Below the pieces are notes generated by a model that worked only from the letters and a program-made list of their open reading frames with translations, was not told the DNA's origin and did no database searches. This document shows, piece after piece, positions 17,391 through 25,893 of a stretch of DNA of 64,000 nucleotides. The stretch comes from Methanothrix sp. (lineage in GTDB: Archaea > Halobacteriota > Methanosarcinia > Methanotrichales > Methanotrichaceae): positions 62,001 to 126,000 of the forward strand of contig NZ_JASFYM010000003.1 of assembly GCF_030055635.1 (NCBI RefSeq). The letters are read 5' to 3'. Position 1 is the stretch's first letter. Every line of letters begins with the position of its first letter. The translations under genes and the position numbers were made by a program.

Positions 17391-19295
17391 TTGAGTATGG
17401 AAGAACCGAACGAGTTGCTTGGCAGCATTCAGTTCGAGGATACGAGCAGCATCGCCGTCCCCGAGAGCCTCATAGACCAGGTCATAGGCCAGGAGGAGGC
17501 GGTGGAGGTCATCAAGAAGGCGGCACACCAGCGTCGCCATGTGATGCTCATCGGCTCGCCAGGCACAGGCAAGTCGATGCTGGGAAAGGCCATGAGCGAG
17601 CTGCTCCCTGTCGAGGAGCTGCAGGACATCCTGGTCTATCACAACCCAGAGGACAACAACAACCCGCGCATCAGGGTCGTGCCCGCAGGTCGTGGCAGGC
17701 AGATCGTGGATGCCCACAAGATGGAGGCCAGGAAGAAGGTCCAGACGAGGAACATGTTCTTCATGCTCATCGTCATGGGGCTGATAGTCTACGCTTACTA
17801 CACCGGCCAGCTCCTCTTCGGGATAATCGCGGCGGCGCTGATATTCCTTTCAATGAGGTATCTCATACCAAAAGAGGATGTGTTCATCCCGAAGCTTCTC
17901 GTGGATAACAGCGGGAAAAAGACTGCTCCGTTCGTTGATGCAACAGGTGCGCATGCCGGAGCGCTGCTCGGTGATGTCCGGCACGATCCGTTCCAGTCGG
18001 GCGGCCTGGAGACCCCGAGCCATGAGAGGGTCGAGTGCGGCGCGATCCACAGGGCGCACAAGGGTGTGCTGTTCATAGATGAGATCAATACTCTCAGGCT
18101 TGAGTCGCAGCAGAGCCTCCTTACAGCCCTCCAGGAGGGCGCGTACCCGATAACAGGGCAGAGCGAGAGGTCCTCAGGAGCGCTCGTGCGGACGGAACCG
18201 GTGCCCTGCAGCTTCATAATGGTCGTCGCGGGGAACCTGGATGCGGTGCAGGGAATGCACCCGGCGCTCAGATCACGCATCAAGGGCTACGGCTACGAGG
18301 TCTACATGAGGGACACCATGGAGGACACCGTGGAGAACAGGGACAAGCTGATCAGGTTCGTGGCCCAGGAGGTCGTGCGTGACGGCAAGATCCCGCACTT
18401 CACGAGGGATGCTGTTGCTGAGATAATCAGAGAGGCCAAGAGGCGCTCCGGCAGAAAGGGGCATCTGACACTGATGCTCAGGGATCTCGGCGGGCTGATA
18501 AGGGTCGCCGGCGACATCGCGAGATCCGAGGGCGCGCCACTGACAGAGGCCAGGCATGTCATAGAGGCGAAGAGGATGGCGAGATCGCTGGAGCAGCAGA
18601 TGGCTGACAGATATCTGGAGAGGAGAAAGGAGTACAGCATGTACAAGAGCTCCGGCGATGAGATCGGCAGGGTTAACGGGCTCGCTGTCATCGGCGACTC
18701 TGGCATCGTCCTGCCCATAATGGCCGAGGTAACCCCTGCCCAGTCCAAGGAGGAGGGGCGGGTGATCGCAACCGGCAGGCTCCAGGAGATAGCGAAGGAG
18801 GCTGTTACAAACGTCTCCGCTCTGATCAAGAAGCTCCAGGGAGAGGACATAACAACAAAGGACGTCCACATCCAGTTCATCGGCACATACGAGGGCGTTG
18901 AGGGCGACAGCGCGTCGATATCGATAGCCACAGCGGTCGTCTCCGCTCTTGAGGGAATACCCGTGAAGCAGAGCGTCGCTATGACCGGCTCCCTCTCGGT
19001 CAGAGGAGATGTCCTTCCCGTCGGAGGGGTAACACAGAAGATAGAGGCTGCTGCCCAGGCAGGGATAAAGACGGTGCTGATACCCAGGTCCAACATGGGA
19101 GATGTGCTGGTGGATGAATCGATAAGAGATAAGATAGAGATTATACCTGTGTCCAATATCAGCGAGGTCTTCGAGTACAGCCTGGCCGGGCAGAGATCCA
19201 AGCTCCTCGAGAAGCTCAGGAGATTCGCAACAGAGAAGAAGATAGGGATCTCAATACCCGATGGCATTCCAAGTCCAGCGATGAGCATACTCTAG
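17391..19295 (+). CDS. lonB: Archaeal membrane-anchored Lon protease (LonB)
   Basis: A 634-residue ATP-dependent protease. The AAA+ module has Walker A GSPGTGKS (55-62) and Walker B VLFIDE (226-231). Two transmembrane helices (about 122-138 and 139-160) are inserted between them, the hallmark of archaeal LonB. The proteolytic domain has the Ser507 (EGDSAS) / Lys550 (VTQK) dyad. The TTG at 17391 has an ideal 6-base spacing from GAGGG; the ATG at 17397 is an alternative. The active site faces the cytoplasm and degrades unfolded and membrane proteins. The last base of its TAG stop is the first base of the tldD GTG. Confidence 0.95.
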   Translation: MSMEEPNELLGSIQFEDTSSIAVPESLIDQVIGQEEAVEVIKKAAHQRRHVMLIGSPGTGKSMLGKAMSELLPVEELQDILVYHNPEDNNNPRIRVVPAGRGRQIVDAHKMEARKKVQTRNMFFMLIVMGLIVYAYYTGQLLFGIIAAALIFLSMRYLIPKEDVFIPKLLVDNSGKKTAPFVDATGAHAGALLGDVRHDPFQSGGLETPSHERVECGAIHRAHKGVLFIDEINTLRLESQQSLLTALQEGAYPITGQSERSSGALVRTEPVPCSFIMVVAGNLDAVQGMHPALRSRIKGYGYEVYMRDTMEDTVENRDKLIRFVAQEVVRDGKIPHFTRDAVAEIIREAKRRSGRKGHLTLMLRDLGGLIRVAGDIARSEGAPLTEARHVIEAKRMARSLEQQMADRYLERRKEYSMYKSSGDEIGRVNGLAVIGDSGIVLPIMAEVTPAQSKEEGRVIATGRLQEIAKEAVTNVSALIKKLQGEDITTKDVHIQFIGTYEGVEGDSASISIATAVVSALEGIPVKQSVAMTGSLSVRGDVLPVGGVTQKIEAAAQAGIKTVLIPRSNMGDVLVDESIRDKIEIIPVSNISEVFEYSLAGQRSKLLEKLRRFATEKKIGISIPDGIPSPAMSIL

Positions 19296-20617
19296 TGATC
19301 TGCATGGAGTTCTTCGATACCAGGATCGTCAGGGGCCGGAGGATAAGCATAGTCGTCGACAACTCGAAGGTCGAGGAGATCTCGGAGAGCATATTCCAGG
19401 GTGTGGCGGTCAGAGCCCTCGTTGACGGTGCATGGGGTTTTGTGAGGAGCGACAGCGTCGAAGACCTGGAGAAGAGCATCGAGAGGGCCCGGAGGATCGC
19501 CAGATCGGTCGATGGCCGGGAGATACTGCGCCTGGCTGAGAGCGAGAGGGGTGTGAGCTGCAGGGTGCCGGTGAAAAAGGATCCATCATCGGTCTCACTG
19601 GAGGAGAAGGTCGATCTCGTCAGGGAGATAGAGAGGGCTGCGCGTCTCCCAGGGATCTCCAGCACTCGCGTCTTCTACACAGATATTCTCACCGAGACAG
19701 AGTACAGCAGCTCAGATGGGGTATCACTGAGAAGCTCCGTGACCAGGACAGGCTTCGGGATAAGTGCCGTCGCAACAAGGGCCGGCCTCCTCCAGTCGAG
19801 CAGCGAGATAAGAGCCGGTGTCTGCGGGCTTGAGCTTATCGAGCGGGAGGATCCCTTCGAGCTCGCACGCAGGGCATCTGAAACAGCTCTCGATCTGCTC
19901 GATGCACGGGTCCCAAAAGGCGGAAGGTTCCCGGTCGTGCTGGATCAGGAGCTCGGCGGAGTATTCATACACGAAGCTGTGGGGCATGCAGCAGAGGGAG
20001 ACATAGTTCTTGAGGGCGGCTCGATACTCCAGGGGAGGATCGGAGAGCGAATAGGCTCTGAGCTTGTAACCGTTAAAGACGATCCATCCCTCATGCATTA
20101 CGGCCACTATCCCTTCGATGATGAGGGCTCCGCAGCGAGGGAGACCGTTCTTGTTGAGAATGGTGTACTGAGATCGTATCTCCACACAAGAGAGACTGCT
20201 GGAAGACTGGGAGGAGAGCCACGGAACGCCAGAGCTCAGGGATACAACCGCCCGATAGTGAGGATGTCAAACACATATCTGGCCAACGGCGACTGGAGTC
20301 TGGAGGAGATCCTCGAGGAGATGAAAGAGGGTGTATACCTCATAGGAAGCCGCGGCGGGCAGGTCAACACCGCCGAGGGTATCTTTCAGTTCAATGCCCG
20401 GAGAGGTTATCTTGTGAGGAACGGAGAGATCGCCGAGCTCGTAAGGGATGTCTCACTCTCAGGCCAGACCCTGAGCATTCTTAAGGGGGTGAGAGCTGTA
20501 GCAGACGATCTCAGGTTCAACAGCGGAGGATGCGGAAAGGGCGGGCAGGTCGTGCCTGTGGGAGATGGTGCGCCGCACATCCTCATAGAGGAGGCTGTGG
20601 TCGGCGGCGCGGGATAG
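19295..20617 (+). CDS. tldD: TldD-family metalloprotease
   Basis: A 440-residue protein of the TldD/PmbA family. The zinc-binding HExxxH motif is seen as IHEAVGHAAEGD, and the late glycine/cysteine-rich segment (SGGCGKGGQ) is also conserved. TldD normally works as a heterodimer with TldE/PmbA to degrade unfolded peptides; no tldE follows here. The start is GTG at 19295, overlapping the lonB stop by one base, or the in-frame ATG at 19304. Co-transcription with lonB suggests a shared protein-turnover role. Confidence 0.92.
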   Translation: MICMEFFDTRIVRGRRISIVVDNSKVEEISESIFQGVAVRALVDGAWGFVRSDSVEDLEKSIERARRIARSVDGREILRLAESERGVSCRVPVKKDPSSVSLEEKVDLVREIERAARLPGISSTRVFYTDILTETEYSSSDGVSLRSSVTRTGFGISAVATRAGLLQSSSEIRAGVCGLELIEREDPFELARRASETALDLLDARVPKGGRFPVVLDQELGGVFIHEAVGHAAEGDIVLEGGSILQGRIGERIGSELVTVKDDPSLMHYGHYPFDDEGSAARETVLVENGVLRSYLHTRETAGRLGGEPRNARAQGYNRPIVRMSNTYLANGDWSLEEILEEMKEGVYLIGSRGGQVNTAEGIFQFNARRGYLVRNGEIAELVRDVSLSGQTLSILKGVRAVADDLRFNSGGCGKGGQVVPVGDGAPHILIEEAVVGGAG

Positions 20618-20773
20618 AATTACGCTGTAAATGCGACCCCTGCGCCTGGTTATACTGTACACATCAATCTGCATTCGGTGAATGGCAGTGTATCGGGAAG
20701 TATGCTCGGAGAGGGTTGATTTCAAGTGGAATATTTTATCGCTCACATGATAACCGAGATGCATAACACAAGC

Positions 20774-20781
20774 TATAAATA
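20774..20781 (+). promoter_or_regulatory. Possible TATA box for the CAT tRNA
   Basis: TATAAATA is the strongest TATA match in the gap before the tRNA, but it lies 61 bp upstream. A weaker GCATAAAATC at 20815-20824 is too close. Either the precursor has a long leader or the first element is fortuitous. Confidence 0.35.
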
Positions 20782-20834
20782 CAGGAGTGGAAAGTAGGCA
20801 TAACGCCAGTGGTTGCATAAAATCAGGTTACTGT

Positions 20835-20909
20835 GGGCCTGTAGCTTAGTCCGGTTAGAGCGCTCGGCTCATAACCGAGTGGTCGCCGGTTCAAATCCGG
20901 CCAGGCCCA
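20835..20909 (+). tRNA. tRNA with CAT anticodon (elongator Met or Ile2)
   Basis: The acceptor stem GGGCCTG pairs with CAGGCCC and is followed by discriminator A. The D arm is GAGC-type, the anticodon stem CTCGG/CCGAG encloses CTCATAA with CAT at 20870-20872, and the T arm is GCCGG-TTCAAAT-CCGGC. All stems pair. The anticodon stem lacks the three G:C pairs typical of initiators, so this is an elongator Met or an Ile tRNA whose C34 would be modified to agmatidine. The sequence does not settle which. No CCA is encoded. Confidence 0.93.
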
Positions 20910-20914
20910 TGTCC

Positions 20915-20945
20915 ATCCCGCGTGGGGATTCCTGTGATTTTTGTG
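20915..20945 (+). terminator. Hairpin after the CAT tRNA
   Basis: ATCCC (20915-20919) pairs with GGGAT (20925-20929). T-rich sequence (GATTTTTGTGAG) follows. It is short, so the terminator role is tentative. Confidence 0.4.
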
Positions 20946-21030
20946 AGTTTATTTCAAAAATGCGTCCTATAGCGACAGGCACCCTGCAGTGCATCTGCCA
21001 AGCACCGCAGATGGCCACTCAGGCGAACAT

Positions 21031-21087
21031 GATCGGGAGCAACAGACGCAAACTCCGGTCTTCCGGCCGGAAGAGATGGGTCGCCCA
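21031..21087 (-). repeat. Hairpin repeat family 1, copy 4
   Basis: On the minus strand the copy reads GGGCGACCCATCTCTTCCGG, then CCGGAAGACCGGAG, then TTTGCGTCTGTTGCTCC. The core TCTTCCGGCCGGAAGA (21059-21074) is a perfect palindrome in this copy. It lies just after the topA stop on the same strand, so it may also end the topA transcript. Confidence 0.7.
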
Positions 21088-21095
21088 GTGCCGGT

Positions 21096-23330
21096 TCAGC
21101 ATGTGGACGATCCGGAGACCTCGCCGCCCTGCTCTCCGCCGGAGATGATGCTCCTGGCCGACTTCTGCCAGGAGATTATCTTTTTGATGCTGATGCCGGT
21201 CGACTCAGAGATGCTGGCGGGATCTGTGGATATGAGCGCATCAAGAGTCTTTATTCCCGCGCTCTCGAGGCGCTCCCTGCTCTTAGGACCTATTCCCGAG
21301 ATGTCACCAAGCTCGGGCATCCGCTGCGTTTCAGATCCCTTTTTCGCCTGCCAGTTGTTGAAGTTGCAGTATGGGCATCCGAGATCCCACGGTCTCTTCC
21401 CGCGATTTATTATTCTTATGTGGTTCATGCCGTGCGTCTCGCATCTCCGCTCCGTGACAACTATCATGCCTCCTCGGGGGAGAGGAAGCGTGAACCTGCA
21501 CTCAGGGTAGCCGGAGCATCCCACGAACCTGGCACCGCGCCTTCCGCGCCGTATGATCAGATCCGAGCCGCAGAGGCTGCACCTCCCCACGATCCTGTCG
21601 ACGCGAAGCCCCTCTCTCAGTGAATCCTCGATCTCCTTCCTGTGGGCGAGAAGCTCATCGAACACCGCTTCGAGCATCTGCCTCGACTCCTCGATGACCT
21701 CTCCCTTCGTGATCTTACGCTCCGCGATCTTGAGCATGTCATTCTCGAGGGTCCGTGTCATATCTGGCTTCGTGATCGCAGGGGCATGACGCTGGAGCGT
21801 ATCCACAACGGCGTATGCTGTCTTCGTCGGTCTTATCGGATTGCCATGGATGTAGGCTCTCGCATAGAGCTTGCTTATTATGTCGTGCCTGGTGGACTTT
21901 GTTCCCAAACCGAGCTCGTCCATGAGCCTGACGAGACGCCCCTGCCCGAACCTTGCTGGCGGCTGGGTCTCTTTGGACAGCACCTCATGGCCAAGAACCT
22001 TCAGCATCTCTCCCTCCTCGAGAGGAGGAAGGACGTTCTCCTCAGCCCTGCTGTACGGATAGTACCTCCTCCAGCCCGGATCCAGAATCCTGGAGCCGTT
22101 TGCCCTGAAGGTCTCATCTCCGATATCAAAGCTGATGCTCGTCGTCTCCCAGACGCACTCGCCTGAGAGCGTCGCGAAGAACCGCCTCACAACGAGCTCG
22201 TATATCCTCCACTGCTCCTCTTTGAGGTCGTTTTTATCAGCGACAGAGGTCGGATATATCGGAGGGTGATCTGTTGTCGAGCGTTTCCCCCTTGTGGGCA
22301 CAATGCTGCCCTTCATCAGCTCAAGAGCATCCTCACGGAACGGGCCTGATGAGAGCATCTCGAGCAGCGATTTTAAGTCGATCGATGGAGGGTAGACGGT
22401 GTTGTCTGTTCTGGGATAGCTGATGTACCCGTTTGTGTAAAGATCCTCTGCGATCCTCATCGCGTTCGCAGCTGTGAAGCCGATGCTGCTGGCAGCGCTG
22501 ATGAAGCTGGTGGTATCGAAGGGCGTTGGCGGCCTGTCCCTTCTCCCTCCCCTGGAGATCGACCTGACGAGTGCAACATCGCTGAGAGAATTCAGTATGC
22601 GATCGACCTCGTCCCTGCTCCAGATCCTGGGTTTCGCATGCCTTACCCTTATGCCCTTCTCGAGATCTGCGTAGATCTCCCAGTAGGGCTTCGGCTGGAA
22701 CGACTCTATCTCCCTCTCGCGGTCCACGATCAGAGCAAGCGTCGGGGATTGGACCCTCCCCACAGAGAGGAACTCCTTCCCGAGCCGGCCTGATGTTATC
22801 GAGATGAACCTCGTCAGCGCCGCGCCCCACACGAGGTCGATGATCTGCCTCGCCTCGCCTGATGCGGCAAGATTGAAGTCGACCTCCCCTGGCTGGGCGA
22901 ATGCCCTGAGAATCTCGCTTTTTGTTATTGCGCTGAACCGCACCCTGTCAGCTTTTAGGGATGGATTGACCTCCTGCAGTATGCGGAGTGCCTCAACACC
23001 TATGAGCTCGCCCTCTCTGTCGTAGTCTGTGGCGATCGTGACATGATCCGCCTCTCTTCCGAGCTTTCTGAGCGCAGAGACTATCCGCTCCTGTGTGGGT
23101 TTTGATACGATCTCAGCCCTGATGAGATCCCTGTAATCGACTTTGTGCCAGTTGTTGTAGCTCTCCGGATAATCAAGGCCCACGATATGGCCGCTGAGGC
23201 CTATGACAACACGATCATCAAAACGAAATGTGTCAACACCGGAGACCTTCGCAACAGCCGGCTTCCTGCCAGCAAGAATCTCGGATATCCGCCTCGCAGC
23301 ATCGTGCTTCTCAGCAATGATGAGGTGCAT
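21096..23330 (-). CDS. topA: DNA topoisomerase I (type IA) with C-terminal helix-hairpin-helix
   Basis: A 744-residue type IA topoisomerase that relaxes negative supercoils through a 5'-phosphotyrosine. The Toprim residues are Glu7 and Asp102/Asp104/Glu106 (TDYDREGE). The catalytic Tyr305 lies in GYISYPRTDN. Two zinc-ribbon-like segments follow near residues 590-665 (CSLCG...GYPEC, and CETHG...CPYC). The last 60 residues carry a helix-hairpin-helix with SGIGPKSRERLESAGI. The ATG at 23330 starts directly with the MHLIIAEK strand. Confidence 0.95.
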   Translation of the reverse strand: MHLIIAEKHDAARRISEILAGRKPAVAKVSGVDTFRFDDRVVIGLSGHIVGLDYPESYNNWHKVDYRDLIRAEIVSKPTQERIVSALRKLGREADHVTIATDYDREGELIGVEALRILQEVNPSLKADRVRFSAITKSEILRAFAQPGEVDFNLAASGEARQIIDLVWGAALTRFISITSGRLGKEFLSVGRVQSPTLALIVDREREIESFQPKPYWEIYADLEKGIRVRHAKPRIWSRDEVDRILNSLSDVALVRSISRGGRRDRPPTPFDTTSFISAASSIGFTAANAMRIAEDLYTNGYISYPRTDNTVYPPSIDLKSLLEMLSSGPFREDALELMKGSIVPTRGKRSTTDHPPIYPTSVADKNDLKEEQWRIYELVVRRFFATLSGECVWETTSISFDIGDETFRANGSRILDPGWRRYYPYSRAEENVLPPLEEGEMLKVLGHEVLSKETQPPARFGQGRLVRLMDELGLGTKSTRHDIISKLYARAYIHGNPIRPTKTAYAVVDTLQRHAPAITKPDMTRTLENDMLKIAERKITKGEVIEESRQMLEAVFDELLAHRKEIEDSLREGLRVDRIVGRCSLCGSDLIIRRGRRGARFVGCSGYPECRFTLPLPRGGMIVVTERRCETHGMNHIRIINRGKRPWDLGCPYCNFNNWQAKKGSETQRMPELGDISGIGPKSRERLESAGIKTLDALISTDPASISESTGISIKKIISWQKSARSIISGGEQGGEVSGSSTC

Positions 23331-23420
23331 TCATCTCCGGAGACTCTTACAGGAAATATAAGAATCTGTCGGGATCGCCTGTGCGGATCGCATGTGTACA
23401 ATCTCCAGAGGATCATCTGG

Positions 23421-23470
23421 ATTGATAGCAGCAGGGCGCAAGCTCCGTCCTTCAGGCCGGAGAGGAGACC
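23421..23470 (-). repeat. Hairpin repeat family 1, copy 3
   Basis: The minus strand reads GTCTCCTCTCCGGCCTGAAGG, then ACGGAG, then CTTGCGCCCTGCTGCTATC. The stem is CTCCG (23443-23447) with CGGAG (23458-23462). It is the closest match to copy 1 and sits between the divergent topA and rps8e genes, just before the rps8e TATA box. Confidence 0.75.
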
Positions 23471-23482
23471 ACGGCCGTAAAG

Positions 23483-23491
23483 TCTATATAA
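23483..23491 (+). promoter_or_regulatory. TATA box of rps8e
   Basis: TCTATATAA lies 42 bp before the ATG. The GGAGGT ribosome-binding site is at 23511-23516. Confidence 0.75.
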
Positions 23492-23524
23492 GGATCTGAA
23501 AAAGGGGAACGGAGGTTATCGGTT

Positions 23525-23908
23525 ATGAAGTGGCAGGGAAAGTCTGCTAGAAAGCCCACTGGCGGGAGGCTGGTTCCGGCCAGAGGGAAGAGGAAGTACG
23601 AGCTGGGAAGAGAGCCAGCAGAGACGCTCATCGGGACAATCCGGGTCAAGAAGATCCGCACACGTGGAGGCAACCAGAAGCTCCGCCTTCTGAAGGCGGA
23701 TATGGCCAACGTCTCAGATCCCGTCACAGGTGCCACAAAGCTTGTGAGGATCGAGACCGTGGTGGACAACCCGGCGAACCGGCATTATGTGAGAAGGAAC
23801 ATAATCACAAGGGGCGCTGTGATCAGGACCGAGATCGGCGAGGCCAGGGTCATGAGCAGGCCCGGACAGGACGGCGTGGTGAATGCTGTTCTCCTGCCGA
23901 AGCACTGA
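23525..23908 (+). CDS. rps8e: Small ribosomal subunit protein eS8 (S8e)
   Basis: A 127-residue archaeal/eukaryotic-type ribosomal protein of the 30S subunit. The N-terminus [14 protein letters not shown] and the following basic [15 protein letters not shown] are family signatures, as are [12 protein letters not shown] and the C-terminal [11 protein letters not shown]. The basic composition and length are normal. A strong TATA box and RBS precede it, as expected of a highly expressed gene. It is monocistronic here. Confidence 0.97.
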   Translation: MKWQGKSARKPTGGRLVPARGKRKYELGREPAETLIGTIRVKKIRTRGGNQKLRLLKADMANVSDPVTGATKLVRIETVVDNPANRHYVRRNIITRGAVIRTEIGEARVMSRPGQDGVVNAVLLPKH

Positions 23909-24307
23909 CGTGCAGAGGCAGGGCACCTCGGTCCCCTACAGTCATTGCGTCCGGTGGTGCTGGCTTCTCAGGCCGAGTCGCACGTTGTTTTGTTGGGCCT
24001 GAGTGATTTGGTCTCACTTGGTTCTTATCAGGGTGGTCCGCCTTTCACTGCAGGGCAGTTCGCAGAGACGATCTGCAGAGATATGGCTCCAGGTCTTTAG
24101 CTTGAATCATCAGATAGTCTGCCATGAAGTCCTCTCTTCCCCTGAATGGGGAGGGGTCTTCTGCCTGCTTTTCTATAAAATCGATGCCTTCGGCATACCA
24201 CCTCACAGAACCTGAGATGGCCGGGATCGAACGGCTCCGTTGAGCTGGTCTGAAAGATCATGAGATAGTTATTTATCCTATGGCGATTGACTTTTTAAGG
24301 GGTACTG
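23909..24307. other. 400 bp gene-free stretch after rps8e
   Basis: No credible ORF or tRNA was found. At 24130-24178 a hairpin with CCCCTGAATGGGG and a following CTTCTGCCTGCTTTTC resembles a diverged member of repeat family 1. Near the end TTATTTATC (24269-24277) is a likely TATA box for the bactofilin-like gene, with GGGG at 24299-24302 as its ribosome-binding site. Confidence 0.45.
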
Positions 24308-25300
24308 ATGCAGAAGCATTTACTGATATGCATACTTTTCCTGATGCTGTTGATGGTTCAGGGAGCGACATCGCTCAGAATGTACTCTGATGAATCCATA
24401 ACAATCGATTCTCCTGTGGATGACGATATCTTCGCTGCAGGCAGCGTTGTGAACATAAATGCACCTGTCGACAGCGCCATCGTGGCCGGAGGTGTAGTAA
24501 ATGTGAACGCGCCGGTATCCGGCGATCTCATCCTGGCCGGAGGTCAGGTAGTTCTCCGATCTGATATCGGGGGAAAGCTTGTCGCTGCTGGAAGCAGGAT
24601 CAATATCTCATCGAGGATACAGAGAAATGCTGTGCTGATGGGTGAGGATATCAGCATGCTTCCCGGCACAGTTGTCGGTAGAGATGCTCTCATCGGCGCG
24701 AAGCGATTCAGCAACCAGGGAAGCATCAACGGCACGCTCACCGTTGCGGCTGAGGAGTTCGAGAACAACGGAACTGCAGGACGGGTGGAGTTCCAGAAGA
24801 TCGAGGGCAGGCGCGAGGATACGGCATTCATGAGTTTCTTCCACCTGCTCAGCACCATCGGCTTTCTTCTGCTCGGCCTGATTGGACTCAGGGTGTTCCC
24901 ATGGCTCTTCAGGGCATCGGAGGCCAAGATGCTCCGGGATCCAGCGATCGAGACACTCGTGGGCCTTCTGGCTATAATCGTGTGCGTCATCCTTGCAGTG
25001 ATACTGGCCATAACGGTTGTGGGTATACCGATAGCTATAATGCTCCTGCTCCTCCTGGCGGTGGGCATCATGCTCTCAGGTCTTCTCGTATCATTCACGC
25101 TGGGGAGAAGGGTGATGGCCCTGCTCAGGAGCGGAACAGGCAGCTCTGTTTCATTTACAGTTGGGTACGTGATACTCAACATTCTGTTCCTGCTGCCGTA
25201 CATCGGCTGGATCTTCATGCTGATCTCGGTGTGCCTGGGCATTGGTGCTCTGCTGTACGTTGTGCGGGATGGTGCGTCACCGCAGCTTACCACCGCATGA
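24308..25300 (+). CDS. Bactofilin-like exported/membrane protein
   Basis: A 330-residue protein. A signal peptide (about 1-22) precedes a right-handed beta-helix-type region (23-155) with repeated short strands such as SPVDDDIFAAGSVVNINAPV and SGDLILAGGQV. This pattern is that of polymer-forming bactofilin/DUF8173 proteins. The C-terminal half holds about four transmembrane helices (near 173-195, 215-240, 243-268, 285-318). It probably forms a surface or membrane scaffold. No partner genes are adjacent, and the following arsR-like gene has its own promoter. Confidence 0.8.
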   Translation: MQKHLLICILFLMLLMVQGATSLRMYSDESITIDSPVDDDIFAAGSVVNINAPVDSAIVAGGVVNVNAPVSGDLILAGGQVVLRSDIGGKLVAAGSRINISSRIQRNAVLMGEDISMLPGTVVGRDALIGAKRFSNQGSINGTLTVAAEEFENNGTAGRVEFQKIEGRREDTAFMSFFHLLSTIGFLLLGLIGLRVFPWLFRASEAKMLRDPAIETLVGLLAIIVCVILAVILAITVVGIPIAIMLLLLLAVGIMLSGLLVSFTLGRRVMALLRSGTGSSVSFTVGYVILNILFLLPYIGWIFMLISVCLGIGALLYVVRDGASPQLTTA

Positions 25301-25466
25301 ACTCCCAGGAATGGTGAGGGGGAAGAGTTCTCGGTCGCCAGGATGAGATCTGCACCCTCCCCTCTCCTGATCTCAACGGGCACAAAAACAACGTTTGTAC
25401 CGAAGATGATCTTTCAGGATGGTTTGCAGCGGTGATGCTGATATTTTTCAGGCTCAGTGGAAATTC

Positions 25467-25487
25467 TTATATATCGAGAAATATCGA
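25467..25487 (+). promoter_or_regulatory. TATA box and direct-repeat operator of the arsR-like gene
   Basis: TTATATAT (25467-25474) is about 29 bp before the ATG at 25500. Two copies of ATATCGA (25471-25477 and 25481-25487) are spaced by exactly one helical turn, with the first overlapping the TATA box. This suggests autorepression by the ArsR protein. The mRNA would be leaderless. Confidence 0.6.
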
Positions 25488-25499
25488 TACGTTTCCAGG

Positions 25500-25889
25500 A
25501 TGCACGAACTTACTGATGGATCTGTGGAGAAGCTCGCGAGGCTGATCGGTGATGAGGAGCGGGCGAGGCTCAAGATCCAGAGGCTCCGCTCTCTGGCAGA
25601 CGTCATAGAGAGTGATGTGCAGGATGAGGTGAAGATCTTCAAGGCCCTCTCGGATCCGTGCAGGCTTGCGATACTCAAGCTCCTCCAGAATGGAGAGTTC
25701 TGCGTCTGCGAGATAATGATAGCGCTGGACCGACCGCAATCGACGACATCCCATCACCTCTCCATACTGAAGGATGCCGGGCTCATAAAAGAGCGGAAGG
25801 TGGGGAAGTGGTCGAACTACCGCCTCGCGGATGGCGCAGTGATTGAGATCATGAACCAGGCGCGCCTGCTCTCCAGGCTACAGAAATGA
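25500..25889 (+). CDS. arsR: ArsR-family transcriptional regulator
   Basis: A 129-residue winged-helix regulator. The core covers FKALSDPCRLAILKLLQNG, EFCVCEIMIAL and the recognition region RPQSTTSHHLSILKDAGLI, followed by the beta-wing ERKVGKWSNYRL. The CVCEI cysteine pair on helix 3 matches the metalloid-sensing site of classical ArsR. The ATG at 25500 is preferred over the frame's earlier start because the TATA box lies between them. It precedes a rhodanese-like lipoprotein and an ACR3 arsenite pump, so arsenite-responsive control of those genes is likely. Confidence 0.9.
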   Translation: MHELTDGSVEKLARLIGDEERARLKIQRLRSLADVIESDVQDEVKIFKALSDPCRLAILKLLQNGEFCVCEIMIALDRPQSTTSHHLSILKDAGLIKERKVGKWSNYRLADGAVIEIMNQARLLSRLQK

Positions 25890-25893
25890 TAAG

